NCBI GenBank assembly: GCA_944739405.2
Contig: OX123182.2
Span: 94,604,051-94,668,050 of the forward strand
Length of the DNA: 64,000 bases
From: Euclidia mi
Taxonomy: Eukaryota; Arthropoda; Insecta; Lepidoptera; Erebidae
Direction: 5' to 3'
Shown in pieces: positions 47,541-60,712 of this stretch. Each line of letters starts with the position of its first letter. Positions within the stretch are counted from its first letter, which is position 1. Under the pieces are notes generated by a model, which saw only the letters and a list, made by a program, of their open reading frames with translations, did not search any database and had not been told where the DNA came from. Both the position numbers and the translations under genes were made by a program.

Positions 47541-48773
47541 GAATTTCTTCTTCTTTATAATATTATACATATAGCCGAAGTCTACTTATTCTGCACATGT
47601 CATCATGCTAAGTGATACTTAGCAAAGCAATACCTGGGAAACGATTTTTTACTAGACACATTTTATAAGCCACTATGGAAAGTACGTAGGGGCAATTCTC
47701 GAGATACTTAAATATCTAAGGATGCATAGGACAAATACACGCTGATTTTTTATTGGTTTAGGAAAAAGAAACCTCATGTCCGAAATAAAATCCTCTATTC
47801 ATATTCAAAATCAAAATTCACCTAGCACCTAAAACAAAAAAGTTATAAAAGTCAGTAACTGCTGGAAATACGAAGTAAAACACGGTTGTTTATGAGTAGG
47901 TAGTGTTCGAGCGCCGCGCGGTCATGACCTCGCCGCGCGAGCCGGGCGCAGCCGTCAGCTGTTGTTTACTTACAGCAGTTGTAGGTTGTAGGTAGTTAGT
48001 GCGGACTGATAATGATACGTAATTTACTTAGAAAACACGATGTAGGTAATTACGATGCCAACAATTTTAAACACATTTGTTTTCTTATTTTGTTCTCTTT
48101 TTAAGAACCCCTGCCGCATCCTAGTGCTAAATCCTGTCTCACCAGGGACATTACAAACCTAACAATAATGGACACAGCAGTCGAAACAACAATTTATGAA
48201 TCACACAAAGTGTTGTGTCAAACATCGCTTAAAACACTACGCCAACCATGAAGTGCAGTAATAAATAATTTAAATAATAAACGTATGTAACTAAATAGCT
48301 ATACCTATTCAATAATTTCTAGGAACATTACTCGGACTTAGAATTTCGTCGAAACAAGCTGTAGGTTTACGAAATCATGATGAACTAGTAGAAGAAAAAC
48401 GATAAACTAAGAATTATTCGTTACGTTATTAGACATAGGTACCTACATTATCTTTTGAATAACTAGACAAAGATTTTAACAATGGAAAAGTTTAGTACTT
48501 GCGTATTTCTATGGTATTTATAAGAATGTAATCACAGTAGGTATTCAATAATGAATAAACCAAATACCTTTGCTGTTTGCTGCCTAGGTACTCGTACATC
48601 ACAATCAATTTACACCTTTCACACATTGTCTTTTGTTAATGATAGCTAATTAGAAAAACACTAATTAATTACGATGCCGAATTTCTTGTTCAAACTCCAC
48701 TGAATACACTGTTAAACTGACCGATGTTTATGAGGCGTTGCACTACAGCCAGGATTGTGTTTGGTGATGGCGC
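47541..48773. other. Non-coding stretch with a GC-rich patch
   Basis: AT-rich except for 47905-47965 (GAGCGCCGCGCGGTCATGACC...GAGCCGGGCGCAGCCG). No gene recognised. Confidence 0.4.
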
Positions 48774-48989
48774 TTAAGGTGAGTGAATACCTCGGGTGCG
48801 CAACGATTCCAGGTGGTCTGGTAACGAATACATGCGCCTCGCCTCTTCCATATTTTCACCAGACATGTAATACACTCGCACCATAGACACGAACTCAATA
48901 TTGGAATATTCATAATGCCGATCCATTACGAAGCGCGCGCGACGTAACACGGGTACAATGACGGGGTTGAACGTGACGTACGGGCGACC
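48774..48989 (-). pseudogene. Possible DUF4817-like helix-turn-helix fragment
   Basis: Read on the minus strand, downstream of the repeat core, the frame continues from the tandem repeat into a distinct stretch. It contains RHYEYSNIEFVSMVRVYY and EEARRMY before the stop at 48774. The 'YSN.E.V.M...Y......A.R.Y' pattern resembles the DUF4817 domain often found in insect transposable elements. The assignment is by eye and weak. No counterpart lies next to copy A. Confidence 0.35.
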
Positions 48990-49575
48990 CGTTGGTGTCC
49001 GTTTCGATGGCGCGGCCATGACACTGTTTTTTTTTAAATATGGTGACAAGATTTTGTCAAAATTTGTAAAAGTAGACTCCCAAAACCATAAATTTGTCAA
49101 GGCTATGTTTAAAAAGTTATAAGGGTTTGAACGTGGCCGCGCCATTGAAACGTTCCGAACCGCGCGGCCACGGAGATCTATAAAACTAAGCATTGCAGAG
49201 ACCTGAAATTTTGGTAAATAACAGATTGAATATGTAAAAAAATTTTAAAAATATAGAAAAAAATCCTGAGCTTATATTTTAGGAGCTGTAAGACTAAATA
49301 AGACATAGCCGCGCCATTGAAACGGTGAAAAACACATTTTCGCCGATATCTCGCTGTAAAAGCAACGCAGACGTCTGAAGTTTTTTGTAAAACCCAGATT
49401 TGAATTTGTCAAAACCAGTAAAAATAAAACATAAAATCCTAGGTTTATATTTCTGGAGCTCTAAGACTAATACGCCATGGCCGCGCCATTGAAACGGTGA
49501 AAAACACATTTTCGCCGATATCTCGCTGAAAAATCAACGCAGACGTCTGAAGTTTTTTGTAAATCCCAGATTTTT
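48990..49575. repeat. 172-bp repeat family, inverted relative to the window start
   Basis: The blocks CGCCGATATCTCGCTG at 49341 and 49513 are 172 bp apart. Cores occur at 49000 (plus) and at about 49132, 49307 and 49482 (minus). This is the mirror image of the order at 489-974. The last 60 bases (49512-49575) also match 1-62 in direct orientation. Confidence 0.8.
49000..49152. repeat. 153-bp inverted-repeat unit, second copy
   Basis: Bounded by CGTTTCGATGGCGCGGCCATG at 49000-49020 and its near-perfect complement at 49132-49152. Reverse-complementary to 822-974. Confidence 0.6.
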
Positions 49576-49610
49576 GTGAGATAGAGTAGAGATAGAGAGA
49601 GATTTTATTT
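49576..49610 (+). repeat. GAGATAGA-type purine-rich microsatellite
   Basis: GTGAGATAGAGTAGAGATAGAGAGAGA lies exactly at the junction between the inverted 172-bp repeats and the first base of copy B. It is absent at the matching place before copy A. Confidence 0.6.
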
Positions 49611-52600
49611 GTGTGTGTCGTGTGTTTAATATCTATCTGTGTAGGTATGTGTGGGGCACGATCGAACATACATCGGCGCGCACGATTTCTTTCATAACTA
49701 CGAACTCTCGTACCAATAATTTAATATTTTTGTTACGATTTTTATAGCTTAGATTTCAAATTTTATTAGCTGGTTAGGTTCTGTAAACGATAAGTAATAA
49801 GATGGCTTTCGCTCCAAACCCTTATAAAAATCAGCGTGTATTATATAGAACAAATGGGCGCGTAAAATGCATAGATTCTGTACCTAATTAAAAAGAAAGG
49901 TAACTTTGAGCCTCAATATCTCCTGAAGAAGAAATTTCTCAACTATAGTGCCGAAGTAAAGAATATTCGTAATGATGAAATGGGATTTAAATTTTCATTA
50001 AGGGTCTTTTTACACCCCGTATAAGAATAACATCAATCTTACATCGTTTTTACTTAGCATGGGTGCACAATATATACAAAATAATAGTAAAATACAACTA
50101 AACATTAACAAAATTGAAAATCGAATACTCATATCAGTACATAACTAGGCTATCCCGTCAAATCTTATTAGACTACAAACAGAGCCTCGGTTCTAAGACA
50201 AAAAGTCGTGGCTGCAACCCTGGTAACGTTAAGACCATTATAATGACACATTTAAGTACTTACTCTAACTGAATAACTTGTGAGCAGCACATGTCCTTTA
50301 GGTCTTTATATTTTATTAAGTACACTTTTCATTGCATCATCTAAAACGATCTTGTGCCTGTCAAGCCGGCGCCGCCTGTCCTTCCCTTAAAATTATTTTT
50401 TTATCCTGTCTCATCCATGCATACATTTCTCATCCATGCAGTCTATCAACAACTTATTAATATATGTAACTCAAAATGAGTTAAAACAGCAAGTGTGTAA
50501 ATGTACATAGTTTGGCATACTTCAAATTTCTCGCAGTGCTTGTCGCTGGGAGCTTGTAGAAAATGGCAGACTACTTAAAAGTATGACTTAGTTTTTTATT
50601 ATCAGGGCGTAATATAATATCGCATATCGAATAAACATGTATGTTTTTCCAAAAAATGAGTAAATTTATCCATTTACTTGTAACCATAATACGAATTCTG
50701 GTTATTTTGGAACTAGATGATGTTGTGTGCATGAGGTAGAGTATTTTTATATTATTTATTAGTAGGAAACAGCATTGAAGTTAGTACTGAAACTAACTGG
50801 ATTAGACCTGTGGTTACACTTCTAACCGTTTGAGCTCTATTAACGATGAACGAACATGATATTCGGTATTGAGCTATTACAGATCCTTTCTTTTCTTTGT
50901 CCCGTCATGTTTGTATAGAATTTCTTCCCATATATCAAATTTACGACTGGTTCCTATGTACAAGGAGGCAAAGACGATTCAATCCAGTTTAGCCTCCATT
51001 CGTAACTAAAATATAAAAAAAATCTTTTGCACAAATAATTTTAACAAACTATTTTAAGGCATTCTTTGAAACAATAAAGTTTGCAATAATTTTTTAAAAA
51101 AATCTTTAGAATTAAAGATTTTTTCACTTGAACGTCCCCATCTTAACATTGAACCCACAAATTGTTTCACAGACCCCGGCGAAAACTGTCCTTTTTTAAC
51201 CTCAGACGCTTAATACTTCAATAATGTTCGTAATAAAACGTCGTTATATTCCATAAAGCTTCTACTTTTTGTTGCTTAATATTGCATAAAAATCGGTTAC
51301 TCTGTGAATACTAATTACGGTAATCGTCTTTTTGCGCCGGAGTTGCGTTTCTAAACAACTCCATCGAAAAACATTCTAAATAATCATCGATCGCTATTAA
51401 ATATGAACTGAGTTAAAAAGTAATAAATACAATAATCTGTGTTAATTTAGGAACTTAAAGTTGTATATAGTGAAGTAGTACTTGTAAAACATCGTCACTT
51501 ACCAGAATTGAAATCTTGATTTGCAAACGCGGTAAGTAAGTTTGAAAACGCTGAACTGAGATCAGGCTCTTCTGCATCTACTTGAATCATATTTAGTATT
51601 TTGCGCTATCCTGATATCTTTAAAAGTATCCTTTTATATTTAAAATAATGAATATATTGAATTTTCTTAAATATCATGTAAATTAAGCATAGAACAAGAA
51701 AACGCCCCAATTTTTTTCTACTTCCAATGAACATCGGCCAGACTGATGATCGATCGCGGCGCTCGCGCCACCCGTACTCTCCGTGCCCCGTCCCTTGTAT
51801 ACGTCGTGCGTTGTTGCGCGGAACAAATATCAGATGAACGTTATTTGATTCTATATCTCCGAAAGTAAATAAGATACGAAAATTCTAAAAACACATTTTT
51901 GTAGAGTTTGTATTCCTTATCCCATTTAGCTATTAAACGCGATTTTGGTTTATGGTCACATGGAACTCTATTCTACGGATAGGTCGATACACGCTTTCGA
52001 ATTTATAATATTAGTAGGGATTTGTACTTATGATAAATGTTTGAATGTTGGCATGTAAATGCATACGTTATAAATTTTCAGATTCATAATGATAATTGCA
52101 AATTGTATTACTGCAATAATTTGAACTGTATAAAGGAATGAATTCGTCATAAGGATGGTTTTCCTCACATATGATAATTTTCGTAATACTCTTCATTCTA
52201 ATCAGAAAATATTACCGGTATCAAGTCAGTCATATATTATTAACTTTATCATACATATACGTACCTGCATCGCAAAGCAAAACAAAATATCAGTATTATT
52301 CTCATCGTGTAACTGAGATACAAGTTCGCAGACCGTTCTTAAAGGATCCGGTAATTGCCGCCTAAGATTAATCTAGATAAGATGAAAGAGACAAAATCTT
52401 TCGCCGCCAAACATGAAGTATTGAGCCCATGGACGCACCTCTGCTGTTGTTGTTATGGAACAATTTCTGTAACTTTGTTATTTTAGCTGATTTTGTTTGG
52501 TTGAATGTTGTATTAATGTGAGAGTGACCTAAACTTCTGGGTGCTAAGTGGAGGATGGTGGACGCGAAAGTGTTTAAGTAGTTTGTCTTTATATAGGAGG

Positions 52601-52849
52601 TGGCTGTTTATTAAAATTAGAATTTAGACATTTTGATGACTGATTTAAAGATTACATTGTTATGTGTCCTCATCGTCTGCGGTGTAACTGACAACGAATC
52701 CGTTACATAAACCGATTTGGAGATTGCATTTTGTCATCTGACAAGTATTAATTAAAAAAATGTATTATTATCTAAGAACAACCATAATAAGCACTATATA
52801 CAACACCTACCTATACATACTTACTTAGCGATACGATTAGAATAAAACA

Positions 52850-53056
52850 TCTGTATATATAAAATCCTTGCGTTACTGACTGACTGACAGACAAGCTACA
52901 GTCAAAACTATTGGGCGCAGGATGCTGAAAGTTGGCATGTATGTTGTTTGGGGACCGTAGGGGTGCACTAAGAAGCGGCCTCCCGATATTCCCACGGGAT
53001 CAGACAAAACGGGCAATTTAAAAAAATGTGCGGGCGTAGCCGCTGGCATCCTCTAG
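52850..53056 (+). mobile_element. Helitron-like element, copy B
   Basis: Identical to 4433-4639, including the TC start, the CTAG end and the A/T flanks. Confidence 0.65.
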
Positions 53057-53445
53057 TAAACTAATATAATTCATACAGAAGTTTCTGTATTTACTGTATT
53101 TTGAGCCGTACACAACGAAATAAGGAAATATTCACTGTAACGTTTATGAAAGTTACTTCAAACATCTGAAACGAAATAATGTTTCAGAAACTGTGCAACA
53201 TATTATTATCTAAACCACATGAGTAGAAGTAAAACAATGTTTATATCATAATCGTGGCTCTTGATACAAAAGCTTGCTAGATTTGCGGCTACCCGCGCGA
53301 GCCACGGTGGACCGACGGCAATGTTACCAGACCACGTATCGTTTACCCCTATGTTTGTTTACCCTATAATGTGTGTAAGTTGACCGCGATTTGGTCTGTA
53401 CTTGCAAACGATAGCGACATTGTTTATTGTTTAAGATATTCAATT

Positions 53446-53481
53446 TTAGATTTCTGCGATAACCCTATCGCAGAAATCTAA
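53446..53481. other. Perfect 16-bp-arm hairpin, copy B
   Basis: Unchanged from 5029-5064. Confidence 0.7.
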
Positions 53482-53604
53482 GATAAGATTACCAAAGCGT
53501 TGTGGGTTTTCTTGTTAGCACATGTTGATCATGATAATCATTTCATTAGTACTGAGTCAAAAAATGATATGTATTCTTCTCCTTTTGCCTACCCTGTTCC
53601 CGTA

Positions 53605-53849
53605 TTACTTGGGGTCGGCGCAGTATGTCTTTGGCTTCCATTCTCTCCTATCAGCTGTCATCTGATTATTCACTCCCTTATCATTCAAGTCATCCTTCAG
53701 ACAATCCATCCATCTTTTCTTTGGTCTTCCTCTTGCCTTATATCCCTAAACCCTTATATTCATCACCTTTCTAGTCACATGCTTTTCATCCCTCCTCATT
53801 ACATACCCATACCACGCTAGACGATATCCTTTCAGCTTTTTTTGCACCG
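53605..53849 (-). pseudogene. RTE-type LINE C-terminal remnant, copy B
   Basis: Identical to 5188-5432, with the same internal TAG, which was therefore present before the duplication. Confidence 0.75.
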
Positions 53850-55242
53850 GTGCAGCTTTCAAACTTCCCCTATTGTGCGAATGAAAAAAATTCTGTGGGC
53901 AAAATAATACTTTACTAAAAATAGAGAACTATTTTTAGAACTTCAGGGACCATAAAAATTCAAATAAATATATCAAATAAATAGATCAAATGAATCAAAA
54001 CAAATATATCATATATACGCTTTCATTTTTGGTTGCATGTACTCAATAAATCCATTTTCGAGGCAAATATTGCTCGCTGTATAATTCCTAGATCCTACAA
54101 GTATGATACTAAATCCATGGGTTATAGCACGGATAACGGCCAATATTCAGCGGATTATGGATAACAAATACTTATTTCATACCGTATATTTAACCCAATA
54201 GAAGTAAGAACCGATATAATCCCATTCGTTTGTCCAAAGTGCCTCGTAAAATATTTTAATAGAAGGTGAATACTGCAGTGTGCCAACAGACATTTCTTTC
54301 TTTCCCAAAACAAATCAAAATAAATTACAAATTCTTGTTTACTCGTCCAGCTAAATGTAATCAATTCAATTCGATTGTGTAATGGATGGGCTCGGATCCA
54401 TGGTATTTTGATGGACAGGACGCTTGATGACTTTTGGATTATTTCAGATTGTTGGTATGTACTTAGTAGATTTCTGTAAATGTTACGTCAAGCACATAGA
54501 AGAGCTAAAGAGCGTGGTGTGATAATGTGATACGGTGTGACTACTCAGTAAACCCACTCGGTGTACTTCGACTTGAATCACTTTCATGAGGTATTCTGCT
54601 GTGTGTGTCATTCATAATATTTCTTTGAAGATACAAATACCTATATCATCATATGAGTGTGTACAAGCATGTGGATTAATACTTATTACCCACATACACA
54701 AGCGACATGATTACATGAAACAGCAAAAGCGAAAGTATCGTTAGACTTACGGCTCCGTAAACTTTTCGCCATTACAGCTGTTGTTGCCAAATAAATTCCT
54801 CTGCCCTTATACCCTTCGAACTTGTCTCTACGTATCATCACAATGTTTGTTCGGTTGTTTATTCAATACTTTTGTTGTGTGGATTACAATACGATTTGTT
54901 GTAGTGGTGGATATTTTATGAGGTTCTGCTATGGTAGCTTGCGCCTTAGGTACTAGCCATTGGCATGAGATAGAAAGTTACACGAGATATAATAAGAAAG
55001 ACAATATGAAAATAGGCGTAGAAGAAATAAGATTGAGAAGAATGTGCAACAATGACCCTACGGCAAGTGATGTCAGCAAAAACAATAGAAGGGATGAATA
55101 AATAGATTTTTTTTGTTCTGTACAAGAACTTGTCATTACTAGCTTTGTTGGTTAGTTATGCATCTAGCTAAACCATCTACTATATTCAGTACGTGTGTTA
55201 ATAATTCCCTAATCTATTCCGATCCAACTATGCATTTGATGG

Positions 55243-55340
55243 ATGCGGGCGGCTCAAGATCGGTCTATGTTGCGAGCCTTGGAGAAAGCAAACGTCCAGC
55301 AATGCATGTCTATTGGCTGATAATGATAATGATGAAAACG
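55243..55340 (+). mobile_element. RTE-like LINE 3' end, copy B
   Basis: Identical to 6826-6923, with the same TGATAATGATAATGATGA tail. Confidence 0.5.
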
Positions 55341-55555
55341 TAGGTACTCTCTAAAAATGAGGATTAGAAGCTTGTTTGAAAATCCGCCGATTTCAAAGCT
55401 AGCACTTCAAAATGCGAGCACCAGCTAGTCTTTCATAAAAGCATTTTAGTTCTATTATGACGATTGTAAGAACATTTCCAACATGGTATTTATTGACACA
55501 AAAATAAACAAAATACATCCAAAAGTCTTAAAAAATAACTGACATCGTAATTAAT

Positions 55556-55969
55556 TAAAGAAAAGCTTTGAGGAGTATGTGCGGAATAAGGCTGATAGAC
55601 AAAGTGAAAAACAGTGTGATACGAGAGAAGTGTGGTCTAAAAGAAGATGTAGTGACAAAGATTGAAAAAGGAATGTTGCGTTGGTTTGGACATTTGGAAC
55701 GGATGGATGAAAGAAGAAATACGAAAGGAGTGTACCGTGCGAGGATGAATGGAAATGTCGGTAGGGGACGCCCTAGGCGGACGTACGCCGACCAAATAGG
55801 TGACGTATTGAAAAAGGTCCAAATCAAAAGTACCCATAATCGACGCGCATGCATAATGAGGTTAATGAATGTCGAGGAAGCGAAAGAGGTATGTTTGAAC
55901 CGAAGGATGTGGCGTTCCATAGTCTCTGCCCACCCTAATGGAAGACAGGCGTGACGATATAGATAGATA
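55556..55969 (+). pseudogene. LINE C-terminal fragment with GATA tail, copy B
   Basis: The 128-codon frame at 55568-55954 is identical to that at 7151-7537. Because it sits in the identical tract, it gives no information on selection. Confidence 0.75.
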
Positions 55970-57201
55970 GATTAAAGAAAATAAGAACGGAGTGCGGCCA
56001 TAATGCTGATTGTGTCAGAAATTGTAAGCCCACTGAATGACGGTAACGAAGTAATTATGTACATTTTAAAACTGCATTCTGTACTTTGATATGGGTTAAA
56101 TTGTGGTGTAACTTTTTATGTTATGGCCAATGCTTTTGGATTTATTTCTGTTTTGAAAATTCTACCCTATTTTCTCCTATGAGGACAGAAAATGTGTCGA
56201 GAGTGTACCTTTATTGATATATAGACGTTATTTTCTTTTTTGTAAATATGTTTATTTATGTACATAACTTAAAAAAATGGAAAGATCTTGTGTTGTAGGC
56301 CAAGACTCACTTTGGATCTACTGGTCTTCGTACTCACTATGAATGAATGAATGCATAAATTTCATATTTCAAATCTAAAAATTATTGATTTGGTACATAA
56401 AAGTTATGCCTAAGACATTAAGTCGGCCTATGTACCACATTATTTTCTTTGTATTGTGCAGAAAGAAAATTAAGTAAAATAAAAAACGAAGAATTAATAA
56501 AAAAAACTTATGATGTCATTTTCATTTTCAGGTGACTTTGCTGCAAAAATGTGGATTATTCCACCCCTTATTTATCGAAATTTGTTTTTTTTTCTGCAAA
56601 TGAATCACTCCCAAATGTAAAGTTTAATTCCATTTGGTGAATCATTTATAACTTCAGTCTGAATGTCTATTAAAATCGGTTATAAGCAAAATCTATCCTA
56701 TTCACACGGTAGAACAACGAGATAAGTTGCCATGTCATTTCGCATTGTGCATGCCTTGCTACACTACTTGTGTACGCAATCTATCTGATGAGTGTTATCT
56801 GACCCACCCCATAATGTGGGGAGGGAAGACTACGGTACCCATTCGAGGATTTAAAACAGGGTTTAGTTCAGTTATGAGAAATATCATTCGATCGAATCAC
56901 ATCAACCAAAGGTCTTATCTACCGATCGTAACTATTACTCCAGGATAGTTCGTGAAGCGGTTGAAATCAAAAAGCATAAAAAAAATACCGGGAGGATGGA
57001 TACAGACTGTCTGGAATGCAATCTAGTAATCAACAAATTTAATGTAAACCCAGCCGCAGTCACACAGCTCACCAGTGTGTAGGCGTCATAAGTGTTGTGT
57101 GTCGACGTACTGACAGTTCGTATAAAAATAAAACTAAAAAACAAGTGTGGGTAGCTGCCGAAACCCGCGCTTTGACCAAGGACGGCGCTGAGATGACATC
57201 A

Positions 57202-59088
57202 GGGGGCTTATTCACTATGACCACTGAAATACCATGTTCAAGACGGGTGTCGTCGTAACATGCACTAGACGTAAACGTGATTCAGTGACGTGACGTACCA
57301 ATACAATCAAAATATTGTATTCAGTATGCCATGCGATAGCTTGTCTATGCCTAGTTATCAATTTCACAACATTCGTTCATAAATCTTAATACCGGTTTTG
57401 CCGGCTCAGTTTCGTTTTTTTTTATTGGTATTTTATTTATTAGGTAAATAACTTAATTTGGAACATAATAATAAAACATAATTTTGTAACTGAAGCTTAA
57501 TCTAATCTAATCTAACCTAATCTAATACAAAAAAACATAAAACAAATCTAAAAGTGAAAATATTTACAAGGCGTCGTAAAATGCCTCCGCATCAATGTCA
57601 TCGGGTAACGTGCCCAGAAGGCTGGCAGCATTGCCACGCTGGATGGCAATGCTGATTCTTTGAGCAAAGAATAAACCAGCCTTCTGGTCACGTGAGACGT
57701 CAATTAATCGTTTAGAAATTTCCCGGAATAGAGAACGAGCGCTCGGACCCCATGAGCCAAGCGTTTCCACCCCAAACGGCTCAAACACGTAATTACTCAC
57801 TAAATTACAGTATTTGCGCCGTTTGAGGGTTTCCGCAGTTGCAGCAGCAGCGCCGGCATGGCCTCCCGTGCTTGGAACATGTGATGGCGCGAGGGTGTCT
57901 ACGCAGGTTGCGTCCCACACCAAAGGCCTACCCATTTTCCAAGGCAACAAAGATATACCATCAGGTCTCTTACCGTCGTCACGTACCAAACCATTTGGTT
58001 CAAGTATAGCTGATACGCCAGATGCGACAAGAGCACGACGGATTATGTCATTTAGATGGGCATGACGAGGAATTCTACCAGCGCTTCTGCTGCAAGATAG
58101 CCCATGGTGTCCGAGGCTATCGACGTCTTCTCCACAATGACATCGATGCGGATAAACACACGGAGCACCTAAACGCAGACAGGTGGCAATACGGAATGTC
58201 TCATCGTCCAACATGGTTCCTGTGTTAGACGATGGTAGTGCCTGAAGTCATAGACCGGATTTCCACTCTCCCACAGCCAGCAAACGAGCACGCTCTGTAA
58301 CATTAAGAGATGTATCCAAAATACTTTTTCTTATTATGTTACAAAGCGGCGCGTCCCACTTTATAAATATTATTTTACTAACTTGTAATTTTCACTATAA
58401 GCTACGGTACAAATAAAAAGGTAAATAAAACTTAAATTATATTATTTTAGTTCAATTTCGCCAGAAACAATATCAAAATAAAAAATTGATCTTAAAAGTT
58501 AATTTCATCTTTTGTACCTACTTAAATCAATTTTTGAACGATAACATCATAGAATTGTAAATTATGTAATCTGTGGATAACAGATATGACAGTTGCAGTC
58601 GCGCTACAATATAAAAAATATAAGTGCAGTTAGTGCGGTAAATAACCCAATTCAAAAAGAATCTTATTAATCATAATGGATTTATAATTTATCCGAAGAC
58701 GAGTGAGACGCTGGCGCCAGCGACTGGCGTAAATTATCATTAAACATAATATTTAATTAAACAACTTTGACACGGACACTGGTAAATAAAAAAGCTAATA
58801 AACTTAGTATTTAACCTCTAACGGACACTGAAAATAATATAAAACAAATAAACTTAGTACCTACTTATTTAACCACTACCGTTTTACAATAAACGCGTTA
58901 CGTGACCTCTTAGCTCACGATATTATGACAACTAAAGCCGCCTGCGAAACGTGCGCCACCGTGTAGACCGTGCTTGTCAAACTTGAAATTGGCATAGTGA
59001 ATGCCGTAAACCAATACCGTGCCAACGTGGTTAACTAGCACGTTAAAACACGTTAAGATTTCAAAATTTTCATAGTGAATAAGCCCCC
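57202..59088. mobile_element. Terminal-inverted-repeat element, copy B
   Basis: The 19-bp repeats at 57202-57220 and 59070-59088 are still perfect. It contains the same LINE fragment as copy A. Confidence 0.65.
57564..58214 (-). CDS. LINE zinc knuckle plus endonuclease-like frame, copy B
   Basis: A 216-codon frame parallel to 9141-9791. Two residues differ: tyrosine for serine just before the zinc knuckle (CVYPHR) and alanine for glutamate near the C-terminus (DDIDAEAF). Four further base changes are silent. The cysteines and histidine of the knuckle and the KRPDG and WDAT segments are unchanged. Confidence 0.6.
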   Translation of the reverse strand: MLDDETFRIATCLRLGAPCVYPHRCHCGEDVDSLGHHGLSCSRSAGRIPRHAHLNDIIRRALVASGVSAILEPNGLVRDDGKRPDGISLLPWKMGRPLVWDATCVDTLAPSHVPSTGGHAGAAAATAETLKRRKYCNLVSNYVFEPFGVETLGSWGPSARSLFREISKRLIDVSRDQKAGLFFAQRISIAIQRGNAASLLGTLPDDIDAEAFYDAL

Positions 59089-59500
59089 AGTCCTGCCACG
59101 ACCATGTTTTTACATGGTCGGTAAAACATAGGTATTTATACCTTAAATTAATTAAATATCGTCAATAAGATCTGTTTACATAAAATTGTATGATGTATAC
59201 AAAAGTTTAAAATCGATTAATTAAAAAATGCCTAGAAAGAATTAGGAGGATGTTCTAATAATTGCTGAAAGTGAACATTTCTCAGGTGTCTTAGTGCTCT
59301 AGTTATCTTTCATATCTATCTCTGTTGATTAAGTTACTGAGAGTATTAATTTCTTAAAAAATGAAAAGGTTTTTGACAAAGTATTTTCTAAAAGGTTTTC
59401 TTTGAATGTATTTGTTAGAGAATGATCAGCTAAGAAATAATCTTATCAGCAGTGAGATGATTTTAAATGGATACATTATGTTTGTTTTAAATGGCTCTAA

Positions 59501-59621
59501 AAACTATTGTATGTTCCTTGGGGACCGTAGCCCTAAGAAGTGATTGCGCGAAATTCGCACGGGATCACGAAGAACGATTAAATAAAAAAAATGTGCGGGC
59601 GCAACTATGTGCTTCCGCCAG
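59501..59621 (+). mobile_element. Helitron-like 3' fragment, copy B
   Basis: Counterpart of 11070-11190. The terminal CTAG is changed to CCAG. Confidence 0.45.
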
Positions 59622-60064
59622 TTAAAGTATAATATCCTTTAATATTGATTTCGAAACCAAAATAATTTAGTATGAATAATTTTTTATCACTCATACTTCA
59701 GACACAGATATTCTTGAAATTAAACGTGGACCTTCCACTTGTTTAACCGTATTTACTGCTTGAAAACTCATATAGCGTACTGTCTAGCAACGTAAATCCT
59801 TTAAGCAAGCCAAGTGAGGATTTATTTCATTTATACGTTAGTGTATTAAAGCTACCGCAAAATGGAAAATTAACTAACCTAGCTGTGGAATATCTACGCC
59901 AAGTATTTCACAACCTGAGTTTGTGTTTAAATTGTGGGCCCATATTTGTGTAGGTAGTATTTGTTACATACGAAAAATAATAAACATGTCTGTAGAATTG
60001 GAGGTGTAATATGTAATTAAAGCTAATAAGTACATTCGGTCAAGTTAATGACGGAAAGCAACGA

Positions 60065-60605
60065 TACCCCTAGAACAGAGAATAACTGACTGCTACGGAG
60101 AGTGTGTGTGTCGAGTTCAAACCCAGCCACGGCACGCATGCTGATTGACGGTGCTTGTACACGGCGCAAGTAGCTTGAGCATGTTGAGGCACTTGCGCGG
60201 GTTACATGCACCGTAAACTTATCGTTTAAAACAATGTGTGGGTCCAGCAACTCGAGCATGTACCAAAGCGAGCCACCCGCGCAAGTAATTCGGGTGCTCT
60301 GCGACGCGCGCGGGTCTCACGCGCATGTTATCTGTTAAAATTACATTTTTAACATATGATTTTAAAATAATTTTCGTTCGTCGAGACATTTGACGCGATT
60401 CAAGTCAAAAAGCTACCGCGCGAATAGAGCACATGTAGCTCTTGACCACGAACAAATAACTTGTACATAGGTACAGCTTGCGCAAGTAGCCCGCGTCTTT
60501 ACTTGCTCCAGTTATTTGCACCATGTACAAGTACAAGCGAGTAACTTGATCAAGTAGCTTGCGCATATTACCCACGCGTGTAACCCGCACCTTTACTTGC
60601 TCCAA
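60065..60605. repeat. Short-repeat field, copy B
   Basis: Same ACTTG/CAAGT and TACATG motifs as 11600-12098. It carries about 116 extra bases at its left end (GAACAGAGAATAACTGACTG... to GGTGCTTGTACACGGCGCAAG) and lacks the last unit before the LINE tail. Confidence 0.5.
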
Positions 60606-60712
60606 GTAAAAATCTTTTATTCAAAATTGGCTGGTAAACAGCTCTTTCTGAACGTTAAATTTTACAATAGACAGTCCCCCAAAAAGCCCAACCCTTCACG
60701 TTCGAAGATATA
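60606..60712 (-). mobile_element. LINE 3'-end fragment, copy B
   Basis: Counterpart of 12100-12215, starting abruptly at AAAATCTTTTATTC without the AAAGTCAAAAGTC that precedes it in copy A. Confidence 0.4.
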
